Shown here: positions 23,544 through 33,802 of the stretch, in pieces
Layout of the letters: the number at the start of each line of letters is the position of its first letter
Numbering within the stretch: the first letter of the stretch is position 1
Origin: Choricystis sp. odSpoLacu1
Lineage: Eukaryota; Chlorophyta; Trebouxiophyceae
DNA: 64,000 nt
Assembly: GCA_958009055.1 (NCBI GenBank)
Contig: OY253661.1
Coordinates: 434,001-498,000 of the forward strand
Reading direction: 5' to 3'
Made by a program: the position numbers and the translations under genes
The notes under the pieces: generated by a model
Databases searched by the model: none
Seen by the model: only the letters and a program-made list of their open reading frames with translations
What the model was told of the DNA's origin: nothing

Positions 23544-25972
23544 ATGCGCCTCGCCCCCCTCCCCCTGCACCCGCCGCCCTCACCCTCGTCGTCACCCTCC
23601 AAAGAAGGAGGCCGTCCCCTCCCTACCGCCCCTCGTTCGGTGCCGTCTTCCCCCGCCCCTCTTTCGCTGTCCGCGCGCGCCCGCGTCGCGGCCTTGGACG
23701 AGGGCCTGCACCGCTTGCTGGCCTCCGCGCCGCCACCACGCCGCACGCCATCGTCGGGCGTGTGCAAACGCACGTCGAGTGGCGGGCACGGCGTGACCCG
23801 GTCCAGAGGGGTCGCGTCACCCGCGCGGCCACGCGCAGCGCGCGCGCTCGTGCTGGAGGTGGTGCACCCCTTTGACGGGCGCACGGTGGGCGTACAGACG
23901 GACGACGGCATGGGGGTCAAGGTGTGTTTTTTGTTGTGGGTGGGGGTGGAGAAAGAGGGTGGAAGAAGCAACGCTGACCTCTCACCCCACCGTCCCAAAC
24001 CACACAGCGCCCCCACTCACCCGCCCGCTCGCCGCTGAAGACGACGCAGGCAACGCCTCGCGCCGTCAAGTCTGACACCATAACGGCAGTGGCGCAGCAG
24101 ACGCCGGCTGCGGCCGCGCTGCCTGCCGCGACGCCCGCGCCTGGGCCACCTCCCGCCGCACCCACGCCCGCGCCAGCCCCCGCCGCGCCCGCCCCCGCAC
24201 TCAACATTCCGGACGACCTGACCGCTGCCGGCGACGACGAGCTGAGGCGGCTGGAGCGCGAGCTGGCAGCGCGGTGCACGCAACACCTGCAGGACGGCGC
24301 GCGTGCAGTCGCGGAGGCTGCTGCGGCGGCAGCGGCTGCCGCAGTAGCCGCCTCCCAGGCCGCCACGCAGACGCCCACGACCGGGTCTCGCCCACCACCC
24401 ACCACCCCTGCGCGAGGCGCCAGCGGCACGCAGGTGGTGCAGGCGACACCGCTGCCGCCGGCGCAGGTGCCACCGCGCGGCGTGGGGCACGCGTACCACC
24501 AATTCAGGCAGCAGGCGCAAGCGTGTGAATGGGCGGACGCGGTGGCGGCGCTGGCGGCGGAGCAGGAGGAGGCGGACGGAGGGGGCGGCGCGGCTGCTGC
24601 CGCAACCACCACCACCCACCCCACCGCTCGCCCCGACCCCGTCAAAGTGTTCTGCGTGCAGACGCGCGCGCACAGCGGCAACTACTACCGCCACTTTGTG
24701 GCGGCGGGCGCCGCCGCCCTGCACGCTCGCTACTTTGATCCACGCTGCATCGCGGCGGGGCGCCACTGGTACGAAGTCCTGCGCGCGGGCCGCCCCGTGC
24801 ACGCCTACTTTGACCTGGAGTACGACCGGTGCCTCAACCCGGCCATCGATGGCGACGCCGTGGCGGACGCCGTCGTCGCCGCGTTTGGGCGTGCCGCGGT
24901 CGCGGCGGGCGTGCCGCCTGCCGTTGTCGTGGACGCCGCCGCGTTCGAGTCGGACGCGTCCAATGACGCCAAATGGTCCTGCCATCTGATCATCCGGGTG
25001 CGCGGCGCCGCCTGGCGGGACTCGGAGGCGGTGGGGCGGCTGGTGGATGTGATGCTGGCTGACAACGCCACGTACGCGTCGTTGGCGGTGCGCAAGCCGC
25101 CCCCCAAGAACGCGCCCCCGGACACGCCCCCCCTGCACACGGTCGCCATCGACACTGGCGTCTACACCCGCAACCGCCACTTTCGCATGCTGTGGTCGAG
25201 CAAGGGTGGGTCCGACCGCGTGCTGCGCCCGACGCGGCGCCACGCGTTTGGGCGGGGCGGCGTGCTGGACGTGGACGCGCCCACCGCCCGCGTGGAGGCC
25301 GCGCTGCAGGCCACTCTGGCGGGGGATGTGGCGCCGGGCACACGGCTGTTTGATGTGGAGGGAAGCGTGGGTGGCGGTGGCGCCACACGCCGCCGCGTCG
25401 CCACCATCGAACGCACCGCCCAAGCCGCCGTCCCGGGTGAGGGAAGCTCCATCCCTGTCGTCATCAAGCTGACCGAGGATGAAGTGGAGGCGGGGCACGA
25501 TGTGCCCCCCGCCGTCGTGGCTGCTGCGCTGCGCGCGGTGCCCGCGGTGCAGCGCCAAGTGACCGCGCTGGCGAGGGCGCAGGCGCACGTCGTCAAGGTG
25601 GTGCTGTGCGGCGCGACGGCGACCAAGGTGTCGTATAATATGCAAGGTGAGTGTGAGAGAGAGATGTGGTGGGGTGGGAAGGGGGGGAAGGTTGGGAGAG
25701 TGGCAGGCCCACAACACAAAAACTCATACACACACACCCTTCCTTCTCCTCCTGCACACACAGGCCCGGGCGGGCACTACTGCGCCCACTCCCTCGCCTC
25801 CAACGGCCGCCCCCACAAGTCCAACTTTGCGTACTATGTGTGCGACCTGTCCACGGGGGGGCTGACTCAGCGCTGCTTCGACGCCGACTGCCGGGGGGTG
25901 GCGGCCCCCGTGGGAGAGCTGCCGGTGGAGTACCGGTATGTGGAGGGCGGTGGTGGTGAGGGTGGGGCGTGA
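23544..25972 (+). CDS. PRIMPOL: PrimPol-type primase-polymerase
   Basis: Exons 23544-23921, 24008-25646 and 25764-25972, phases 0 and 1; 741 residues. Repriming primase and translesion polymerase of the archaeo-eukaryotic primase superfamily. Catalytic motifs: FDLEYDR (DxE), WSCHLIIR (the His motif) and IDTGVYTRNRHFRM (motif III Asp). The C-terminal zinc-finger module spans the last intron: HYCAHS, RPHKSN, YVCDLSTGGLTQRCFDADC. Residues 1-~310 are long and low-complexity (Ala/Pro/Thr). Exon 1 is supported because the catalytic frame has no upstream in-frame ATG after the intron acceptor at 24008; the exact start is uncertain. Expected in nucleus and/or organelles. Confidence 0.88.
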
Positions 25973-26094
25973 TCATGACAGCAGGCGGGCAAAAAAGAGA
26001 GCGCGTGAAAACAAAAACACAAAACCAAACTTGCTTCTTTTTCCTGGGTGTTGGCTGCTCTCTCTCCTCCCACACAAAAACACATGCCGTCACC

Positions 26095-26782
26095 ATGGCC
26101 ACGACCCAGAACATACTGCCGCTAGCAGAGGCGTGGCTGGTGCGTCGTGTGGGGGGGCGGTTTGGGGGCCGCATGCCGCACATGCACACCTAGCCACGCC
26201 AGCCGACCTCCTCTCCCCTCCCCTTCCTTCTTCACACAGGCACTTACACTCAGCCAAACCGCAGGCGCCACCGCCCTGGATGCGGCAGCCGCCGCCCTCG
26301 CGTCCCTGGCCCCGGGCGCGGACGCGCACCGCCGCCACCCGGCAGTCGCCCGCCTGCTGCGCCAGTCTCCATCGCCCCAGCTGGCGGCGTATGTGGAGTG
26401 TAAGGGCTGGCGATCGCGAGGCAGTGCGTTGACGGCGGACGCTGTCAGCGACGCGGTGGCCGAGTGTGCGGCGGGCGTCGCGGACGCCGACGCGGCGGCC
26501 GTGGCGGCCGACGCCCTGCTGGCTGCAGTGCAGAGGCGATGTGATGAGGCAGCTGGCGGTGATGATGCCGACACCAGCCTGTTAACCTCAGTCGCTGCCG
26601 TGGCAGCAGTGGCCGACGCGGCCGCAACAACTGCCGACGTGCGGCGCCGCGTCGCGGCCTGGCTGGCGGTCGACGTGGACGCGGACGATGTGGCCGGGGT
26701 GGCGCTGGCGTGGCGGCTGACGCCTTGCGTGGCGGAGGAGGATGTGCAGGCGGCGTTGCGGGTGGAGAGGGAGAGGAGGTGA
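26095..26782 (+). CDS. Ala-rich helical protein of unknown function
   Basis: Exons 26095-26139 and 26240-26782, phase 0; 195 residues. I do not recognise the family. The translation is strongly helical, with repeated Ala/Asp/Val blocks (ALDAAAAALASLAPGADAHRRHPAVARLL, split by VECKGWRSRG, then DADAAAVAADALLAAVQRRC and DVRRRVAAWLAVDVDADDVAGVALAWRL). No signal peptide, membrane helix or catalytic motif is visible. It lies in tandem 122 bp after PrimPol and 70 bp before NUP50. The intron has clean GTGCGT and CACACAG ends and the codon pattern matches the neighbours, so I consider it real. Confidence 0.6.
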
Positions 26783-26852
26783 ACGCGAAGAACGACGTCA
26801 GAACTTGAAAACGAAAAAACGAAGCGAAACGCGAAAAAAAAACTGAACTCAC

Positions 26853-28045
26853 ATGACGGCCGACCGGTCCGCCGCGTTCAAGGCGGCGCTGGTCGACTTG
26901 AACTCTCAGTTTGCGAGGTGCGGCCAGAGAGAGGGGGGCAGGGCAGCGCGTGTGCGGCTGTGGCGCGTGCCGTTTTTCGACGGAATTGGATTGCGAGCCT
27001 CCCGCCCCGCGAGTCTCTATCACCCGTCCACCCCGCCCCTCCTTCTACGCACACACACAACACAGCTGGATCGCCGCTCAAGCCGCCTCCTCCCCGCACG
27101 CACTGTGGTGCGACGGCGCGCGCGACTATGTGAAGCACGCGGCCGCGCTGGTGACCGAGTTTGGGGACGCGCTGGCCGCCGGCACAGGTGAGAGTGTGAG
27201 AGTGTGTGTGTGAACGCGCGCGTGTGTGTGTCGCAGAATTGTCGGAAGCCAAGGTTTGATCGTTTTCTTTTTCCTTTCCACCCACAGCCACCCCCACCAC
27301 TGCTGCCGCCCCCCTGTTTGGCGCGTTTGGCGGCACCGCGGCCCCCCTGTTTGGCGTGCCAGCGTCGTCCACAGACGCACCCGCGCCGCCTGCGGCAGGC
27401 GGCCTGTTTGGCGCGCCTCCGGCAGGAGGCGGCCTGTTTGGCGCGCCGCCGTCGTCGGGTGGTGGCCTCTTCGGCACCGCGCCGCCATCATCTGGCGGCC
27501 TCTTCGGCGCACCAGCCAGCGGCAGTGGTGCCCCCCTCTTTTCGTTCGGCGGGGGCGCGACGGCACCTCCCGCGGACGCCGACGCCGACGATGACAGCGC
27601 GCTGCTCGACGACGGCGAAAAGACGGCCGCCGAGCTGGACACGGGCGCCTCCATCGCGTTCAAGACCAAGGCAAAGATGTTTGCCCAGGCGACCGCGCCC
27701 GACGGCAAGGCCAAGTGGGCGGAGCGCGGCAACGGCGCGCTGACGGTGCGCACGCCCGCGGGCGCGCGCGCCCACGTCGTGCTCACCACCGACACTGGGC
27801 GCGTCGTGCTGAACGCGGCGGTGTACAAGAATGTGAACGCTCTCAAAACCAAGAAGTCGCACATCGTGGCGGTCAACCTGGCCAACGTGGCGCCCCCTCC
27901 CGCGACTGCGTCCGGCGACGGCGGCGCCGATGCCACGCCTGCTCCGGACGCGCCCAAGCTGGCGCCCCACCTGCTGTCGTTTGACAGCGAGCCCAGCGCG
28001 GACGCGTTCATCGAGGCTGTGAAGAAGGCGGAGGCTGCGTTGTGA
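26853..28045 (+). CDS. NUP50: Nucleoporin NUP50 (Ran-binding, FG-repeat)
   Basis: Exons 26853-26917, 27066-27187 and 27288-28045, phases 2 and 1; 314 residues. The joined N-terminus LNSQFASWIAAQ...WCDGARDYVKHAA matches the NUP50 module that binds importin-alpha. A central GLFG/LFG repeat region (about seven copies, residues ~70-145) is typical of nuclear-pore proteins. The C-terminal Ran-binding domain (RanBD1, ~165-310) has FKTKAKMFAQ, KWAERGNGALTV, VVLNAAVYKNVNALKTKKS and HLLSFDSEPSADAFIEAVKKAE. Role: release of importin-alpha cargo at the nuclear basket with RanGTP. Confidence 0.92.
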
Positions 28046-28148
28046 GTGGAGGGGAAGAGAGGGTGTGCAACAACGATAAAAGCCAGTGCAGTGTGTTTGT
28101 TTTTCGTGTGTGCGCCTCTCGTCTCCACGCACCACCCCCCGCGCAGCC

Positions 28149-29241
28149 ATGGCGGCCCAGCTGCCGCGGCGCATCGTCAAGGTGCGGGTGCAGCCACCAG
28201 CGCGCGGCTGGGGGGAGGAGAGAGGCTGGCGAGGGCGCGCCTTGGAAACGGCAGGGCCACTCCAACGCACCCCTATTCTTGGCCCCACCCCTCCCACCAC
28301 CCAACAGGAGACGCAGCGGTTGATTAGTGAGCCGGGTGAGTGTTGAAGCGCGCGAGGGTCGCGGGCGTTTTTGGGGGCAAACGATAGACAGAAGAAGGCG
28401 CGCCATGGTGGCGATGCGGGACCAAGGGGGGCTGCCAGCTGCGCCCGCGTCTGGCGCGGCCTCCCTTCCTTGCACACACGCACTGGCCTTCGCACACACG
28501 CACATGATGCACGCCCCTCCCCTCACCCACCCACCCACCCCCCTCCCCAACACGACACAGCCCCTGGCATCTCGGCCGCCCCAACGGAAGACAACCTGCG
28601 CTACTTCGCGGTCACCATCGACGGCCCCGCGCAGTCGCCTTACGAAGGTGTGTGTGAGACGTGGGGATGTGTGTGTGTGTGGGGGGGGGGGGGGGGGGGA
28701 GTGGCAGCAGCCTCGACGGTCGAAACACGCGGGCGCATCAACCATCCCCTCCTCTCCCCCCCCAGGCGGCACCTACAAACTGGAGCTCTTCCTGCCGGAG
28801 GACTACCCCATGGCCGCGCCCAAGGTGAGTGAGAGAGAGTGAGTGACAAGGAAACCACATCAAAGAATAAAACGGTGGCCCCTCTTCCCTCGACCAACCT
28901 TCCCCCCACACACTCAACCCACACAGGTCCGCTTCCTCACCCGCATCTACCACCCCAACATCGACCGCCTGGGTCGCATCTGCCTCGACATCCTCAAAGA
29001 CAAGTGGTCCCCCGCCCTCCAGATTCGCACCGTGCTGCTCTCAGTGCAAGCGCTTCTGTCTGCACCCAACCCGGACGACCCCCTGGACGAAGCCGTCGCC
29101 CGCCAGTGGCGGGAGGATGAGGCGGGCGCGGTCGCCAACGCGCGTGAGTGGGCCCGGTTGTACGCGGGGGCGGGGGGGGGGGGGACGGGGTCGCGTGAAA
29201 AGGGGGTGCGTGTTTGCCTTCTGTTTTCCCTCTCTTTTTGA
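28149..29241 (+). CDS. UBC13: Ubiquitin-conjugating enzyme UBC13 (UBE2N)
   Basis: Five exons: 28149-28181, 28308-28335, 28561-28647, 28766-28824 and 28927-29241, phases 0,1,1,0. Joins read [17 protein letters not shown], then [47 protein letters not shown] and the active-site block [25 protein letters not shown]. It matches UBC13, which with a Uev partner builds Lys63-linked ubiquitin chains in DNA-damage tolerance. The family normally ends soon after EWARLYA. Here the frame continues ~20 residues through a G-rich run (29167-29185) to 29241; a one-base difference in that run would give an earlier stop, so the C-terminus is uncertain. Confidence 0.92.
28681..28699. repeat. G19 tract in UBC13 intron 3
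   Basis: A run of 19 guanines follows a GT tract near the donor of the UBC13 intron 28648-28765. The same intron ends in C-rich sequence and CCCCCCCAG at its acceptor, so its ends could pair. Confidence 0.9.
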
Positions 29242-29339
29242 ACCCCCCACGCCATCCGGTTCACCGCAGAAAATGATTCAGCCAGTAGATGGCACAGCCT
29301 TTGTTTTGTCTCTCTATAACACACGCCACCCCTTTTCAT

Positions 29340-29967
29340 TCAATCATCGTCGTCCCACACCGACCGCCGCCGCGCGATCGTCACTTTGGGGCCGCTGCCG
29401 CCGCCCCCCGCGCCGCCGCCCACCATGCCGTCCAGCATGGCGACCACGGTGTCTTCGTCGACGCGGCCGCCTCCACGGCCGGCGGCGCCGCGCAGGAGGG
29501 CGTCCTCCACTGCGCGCGCGTTGGCGGGGCGAACTAACGCAACGCGCGCCAGCCGCGCCCTTGCGGCGGGAGTCAGCAGCGCCGACAGCATCGCCGCCCG
29601 CCTCTCCTCGGCCGCGGCCGCCGCTTCCGCAGCCGCGGCGGCGGCTTCGGCGGATTGAGGGGCGCGTGAGGCGGCGGCGCCGCCGCCTCCGGCCGCCAGT
29701 TGGGCCAGGCGGCGTGCGCGGATGGCTTCCAGCTCGGGGTTGTCGGCCTGTGTGTGTGGGTGTGTGGGTGTGGGGACGTGTGGGCGAAGCGAGGGGTTGT
29801 GGGGGGGCGGGGAGGGGGGCAGGCGTGTTGGGGCGCATCCCATCGATCGCGGTCTGGTCAAAAGCCCGCAGCCCACACAGGGCGGCTGGGTGCGTGGATC
29901 AGCTGATTGGCGCAGGGCGAGGGCGCGAGCCGCGTGTGGGGAAAAACTGGCTGTGGAAACGCACCAT
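29340..29967 (-). CDS. PDCD5: Programmed cell death protein 5 homologue (PDCD5), start codon on its own exon
   Basis: Exon 2 (29747-29340) encodes ADNPELEAIRARRLAQL, RAAMLSALLTPAARARLARVALVRPANARAVEDALL and KVTIARRRSVWDDDD: the full PDCD5 fold except for the initiator Met. Upstream at 29967-29965 an ATG is followed immediately by a GTGCGT donor; joining it gives MADNPELEAIR, matching plant and animal PDCD5 starts. I therefore call a 3-nt first exon and a 217-nt intron (29964-29748); 136 residues. In animals PDCD5 interacts with the chaperonin CCT and with histone acetylation factors; conserved in archaea as a DNA-binding fold. A longer in-frame start at 30020 gives unconserved sequence. Confidence 0.85.
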
Positions 29968-30669
29968 TGCGAGACGAAACAGAAACCAACAACTGAACAA
30001 CGCCGGGGAGACGAAAACACACGTTGAAAAGCCTCTCGGCCCTCTTTTTGGGTTTTTTACACGCACACACGTCACACACCCCGGCGCGCCCGCAGAGATT
30101 TCAGTGTGTGGAGAAAAAAGGAGGGGGGTAGAAGAAAGAAAAAGGCAGGTCGGCGTGTTTTTTTTGCGGTGGTGCGAGTGCGGGGAGGCCGGCGTTTTCG
30201 CACGACCGCCCACACCACACACACGACCGCCACGCTCACACACACGCCAAAAAGAGGGGGGTGTTGTTTTTTGTGCTCCGGGTGCGACCCCGTGCAAAAA
30301 GGAAAAAGAGAAAGGAAAAAGGCAGGGGGGTAAAACGGTGCCGAGTGCTCTTCACGCCGCCTGCCCAACGCCGCCGCCCCCCCCGACACTCCACCGCCCG
30401 CTCACCCGGTCCATCCGGCCAGCCCAGCCACATCCAAACCAACCATTTTGCTTCGGAAAAAAATGGGAAACTGTGGGAATTGCCTGCGCCACAACACACA
30501 CACGCCACGCTCACGCCCACCACCGTCCGCCAACGTTTGTTTTTTTCCGAAACGAAACCTCTTCTCCAGGCCGCCGTCCCGCTCCAAACCTCACTTCACG
30601 TCCACCCAAACACAGGGAGAGGGTGTGCGGGGGGTTCCACCAGGGGTCCGTCTGCCCAATGCATCCACC
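29968..30669. other. Intergenic region upstream of PDCD5
   Basis: 702 bp between the PDCD5 start and the 3' end of the zinc-finger gene, both on the minus strand. It is richer in A/T homopolymers than its surroundings (AAAAAAGGAGGGGGG, TTTTTTTTGCGG). A plus-strand frame running through it is a shadow. No RNA gene recognised. Confidence 0.45.
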
Positions 30670-31644
30670 TCACTGCATCGGCGGCGGCCCCGCGCCGGGG
30701 CCACCCGCGTCGGCCGCCTTGGCCGCGCCGCAGCGGAAGCAGGCGGCACGGGACGCAAAGTTGTGCGTGTTGCACGCGCCGCACATCCAGTCCCCAGGCT
30801 TCCAGTTGAGGGGGGGGGGGGGCGCCGCCGCCGCCGCCCGGGCCGACGCCGCCGCCACCCGCCCAGCCGGCGGCGGGGGGGGCGCCCGCGCCGGCCGGGC
30901 GGTCGAAGCCGCACTGGTAGCAGCGCGCGCGCGAGGCAAAGTTGTGGCCGTGGCACTGGGGGCACTCCCAGTCCCCCGGGCGCCAGCCGTGGCCGCCGCC
31001 ACCGCCGCCGCCACCGCCTGGAGGGAAGAGGGAAAAGGGTGGGGTGTGTGAGCCGTGTGTGTGTCAAACAAAAGCGCCAACCTTTTTGTTCACACCCCTC
31101 ACTACTCACCGTAGCCGTAGCCGCCGCCGTAGCCGCCGGGCGGGCCGTAGCCGCCCGGGGGGCCATAGCCACCCGGGGGGCCGCCGTAGCCGCCGGGCGG
31201 GCCGTAGCCACCCAGGCCGCCAAAGCCGGGGCCGCCGCCGTAGCCGGGGGCGGGGGGGCCGCCGTAGGGGGCGTAGCCGCCGGGGGGGCCGTAGCCGCCG
31301 CCGCCGCCGCCGCCGGGGGCGGGGGCGGGGGGGGCGCCGCCTGTGGGGAGAAAAGGGGATGAAGAGGGACGTGAGCGGAAGTTTTGTCTTGCCTTCGCCA
31401 CACGCACACGCTGCACACCCATACAACACACACTCACCGCCGCCGTAGCCGCCAGGGGCGCCGCCCGCGGGGGGAGCGCCGTAGCCGGCGTCGCCGCCGG
31501 GGGGGGCGCCGCCCGACTGGAAGCCTTCAGGCTGCTGGCCGCCTGTGGTGGTGGTGGGGATGTAAAAGAGGGTGAGTGAAGAGTATGTGGGGGGGCTAGA
31601 GGCAAGCCGGTTGGGCGGCTGCGGGGCGGGCGGTGAGGAAAAAG

Positions 31645-31676
<32 letters not shown>

Positions 31677-32115
31677 GCGATCGCGCTGGCATTCCGTTTG
31701 GTCGGGCGTCGCCGCTGCGTCCCTCCTCCGGAGTCAAACAGGCGACAAGCGCCTCCAACTTGCTCCACGTGTCCACGTGGTCGCTCGGATTGGGAGTGTG
31801 GGAGGGGAGGCCCAGCGCGGGTGGTGTGGCCGGGGGGGGGAGCGACCGCGTGCTGGCCGGCGGCTAACGTCGTGCGGCGGGGTCGGGCAGAGGAGCGCGG
31901 GTGGCCACCCTCCCACCGTCTCCAGACATCCCCTTCGCCGCGTGGCAGTGCCCTGTCCCCCGCCCGGGGGGCAGCAGCACACGAGCCAGGTCGCGCAGAG
32001 GGGGGAGGAGGGCGGGACGCCGCTCGCGACAGCACGCAATCCCTCCTGGGACGCGGGTGCTCTCTCTCGACGCTGGGGACGCGTGCCCACCCCTTCGCCA
32101 CTCACCGTCAGCCAT
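30670..32115 (-). CDS. Gly/Tyr-rich RNA-binding protein with two RanBP2-type zinc fingers; one frame shift
   Basis: Exons 32115-32106, 31542-31438, 31340-31110 and 31017-30670, all phase 1. The protein starts MADGGQQPEGFQSGG, continues with repeated GGYGPP units (Gly/Tyr/Pro prion-like) and ends with two RBZ fingers. Finger 1: WRPGDWECPQC, HNFASRARCYQC. Finger 2: WKPGDWMCGAC, HNFASRAACFRC. Such fingers bind single-stranded RNA, and the layout resembles plant nuclear/cytoplasmic RBZ proteins. The fingers are in different frames: the 13-base run 30810-30822 between them has one base too many (or two too few). The first intron (31543-32105) is 563 bp and contains the G30 tract. Confidence 0.8.
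31648..31677. repeat. G30 homopolymer (C30 on the transcribed strand)
   Basis: Thirty uninterrupted guanines on the plus strand inside the first intron of the RBZ zinc-finger gene. On the transcript this is a C30 run about 105 nt upstream of the acceptor. It is the longest homopolymer noticed in the window. Confidence 0.9.
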
Positions 32116-32427
32116 GGTGTGTGTTTGCTTGGTGGTTGGTGGTTGGGTGGGGCAAGAACAAAGGGAGCGAAAGAGGAAAAGGGTGCGCGCAGTGTGGAGA
32201 GAGAGAGATGGGGAGGGAGAGAGCGATAGGGGCACGTCTCTCTTCGCCTGCACAATCCCTCTCTCCGTTTTGTTTTCGCTCTGCCCGCGCGCTCCCACGT
32301 CCCCCCCCACCCGGCGGGACGCGGGCTCGAGCGCACTCGCACGCACCCCTCGTGTGCCCCTCCCTGTTGTTGGCATCACTGCAGCGGTCGAAAAGGGAGA
32401 GAGCGCGTGCGTCAAAAACCCTCCACA
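32116..32427. other. Divergent intergenic region RBZ protein / RING protein
   Basis: 312 bp between divergent start codons. A GA-rich block (32163-32225) and C/T-rich sequence near the RING start are visible. Presumed promoter region; no gene seen. Confidence 0.45.
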
Positions 32428-33390
32428 ATGCCGACCACCGCCCCCACACCACCCGCCCCCACCGCGTCCCTCATGTTCCCGCTGGATGATCTGGATGTGG
32501 ATGATGACGTCGAGGACTCGCTGGCCAGCCTGCCCGCGTCCCCGGGCGGCGCCCCCCCGCCCCCCCGCCCACGCGCCGCGGCGGTGGCCCCCTGCCCCGC
32601 CACCGCCCTGAAACCCGTGCCCACGCGCACGGCGCGGGACCGGGCGACCCGCTGCGGGCGGGAGGCGGGCGCCGACCCGCCCAAGGCGGCGTCCGCGCCG
32701 TGCGCCCCGTCCCCGCTCGCTGCGCCCGTCGGGGACGAGTGCTGCGTGTGCCTGGAGCCGTTTGACGAGGACCCTGCCGCCATGACGCGTTGCGAGTGAG
32801 TGCTGTGTTTTTGAGTCCCGCAATCGGGGTTGAGCGGGGGGTTTGGGAGAGAGGGGCGTTGAAAGGGGCAGGCCTTTTCGCGCCCATTCGACGACGCGTG
32901 CGCCCCCGTCGCTTCACCCACCCCCCACCCCCCACCCCCCACGCACACCCCCACACAGCCACCCCTTCCACCTGCAGTGCATCATGGAGTGGTCGGCCCG
33001 CTCCCCCGCCTGCCCCCTGTGCTACGCCCCCCTGGCCCTGGCAGACGCCGACCTGGACGCCCTCCTGCCGCGCGCGCCGCCCCCGCCGCCGCGCCCGCTG
33101 CTCGCCGACGACTCCGCCTCCTCGTCCCGCGCCTCCTCCCTGCGCCGGGGGCCGGGCGCGGCTGAACTGGAGGCGGTGCTGGTGCGGCTGGCCGCCCTGC
33201 ACGGCGGCGGCAGCGGCGCGGTCGCAGTGCCGCGGGCTGCCCCACCGCTCGCGCGCGCGCGCGCACCGCGCCCGCCGCGGCCGCGTCAGCGCCGTCGCGC
33301 TCGCTGCGGGCCACGCTGTCCGCGCTGTCGTCGTCCCTTGTCAAAGGGTTTGGCGGGCGGCGTCCGCCGGAGCGTGCGCGAGAGAGGTGA
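32428..33390 (+). CDS. RING-H2 E3 ubiquitin ligase, RHF-like; one frame shift
   Basis: Exons 32428-32795 and 32959-33390, phase 2. The RING-H2 domain is built across the intron: CCVCLEPFDEDPAAMTRCD from exon 1, HPFHLQCIMEWSARSPACPLC from exon 2 (C3H2C3 set complete). The spacing and ME/WSARS block resemble plant RHF1/RHF2 ligases. An acidic N-terminus precedes it. After the CG repeat at 33251-33262 the reading frame becomes arginine-rich and runs into the 3' region; one CG unit fewer would instead give TAPAAAASAPSRSLRATLSALSSSL and a stop at 33388, like the amphipathic tail of RHF proteins. I infer a two-base indel. End coordinate is the corrected one. Confidence 0.8.
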
Positions 33391-33802
33391 AGGAAAAGGT
33401 TGGTTGTTTTCGGTGGTGTCCCTTGTTTGTCCCTTTCCCTCCACACAACATACATGCTTACTTGTCCCCTGCCCTTTTTTCTTGCCCTTTTGTACTCGTT
33501 TTTGACCGCGCTGTGGAGGGGCGGGCCCTCCCCAAAAAGCAGCTGGAAAAACAGGCCTCGTTTTTGGGGACGCCCCCCCCCCCCACACTCACGAGCGCGC
33601 TGTTTTTGTTTGCCTACTTTGTACCTTTATCCATTTTTTTTGTGGGGTCCTTGTGCCGCGTTCTTTCATTCAAACGCGGGGTGACTAGGGTTTCTTGTGG
33701 CTGTGTGTCATTTTTTTTGTTTTCGATGCGCCACGCTGTTCAGCACGACCAAAACCAACACAACGAAATCAAAAAGAAACCCACACCACACACAAGCCAT
33801 CT
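33391..33802. other. Convergent 3' region RING / kinase
   Basis: 412 bp between convergent stops. Very T-rich for this genome (33600-33725) with several T5-T9 runs, as expected for 3' UTRs. No gene seen. Confidence 0.5.

Noticed and set aside
29748..30020. Longer PDCD5 start at 30020
   Set aside because: Adds ~90 unconserved Cys/Pro/Arg-rich residues and would require the CACACACAG acceptor to be translated.
29117..31051. 644-codon plus-strand open frame across PDCD5 and the RBZ gene
   Set aside because: Low-complexity Arg/Pro translation, antisense to two conserved minus-strand genes. Long antisense frames are common in this GC-rich sequence.
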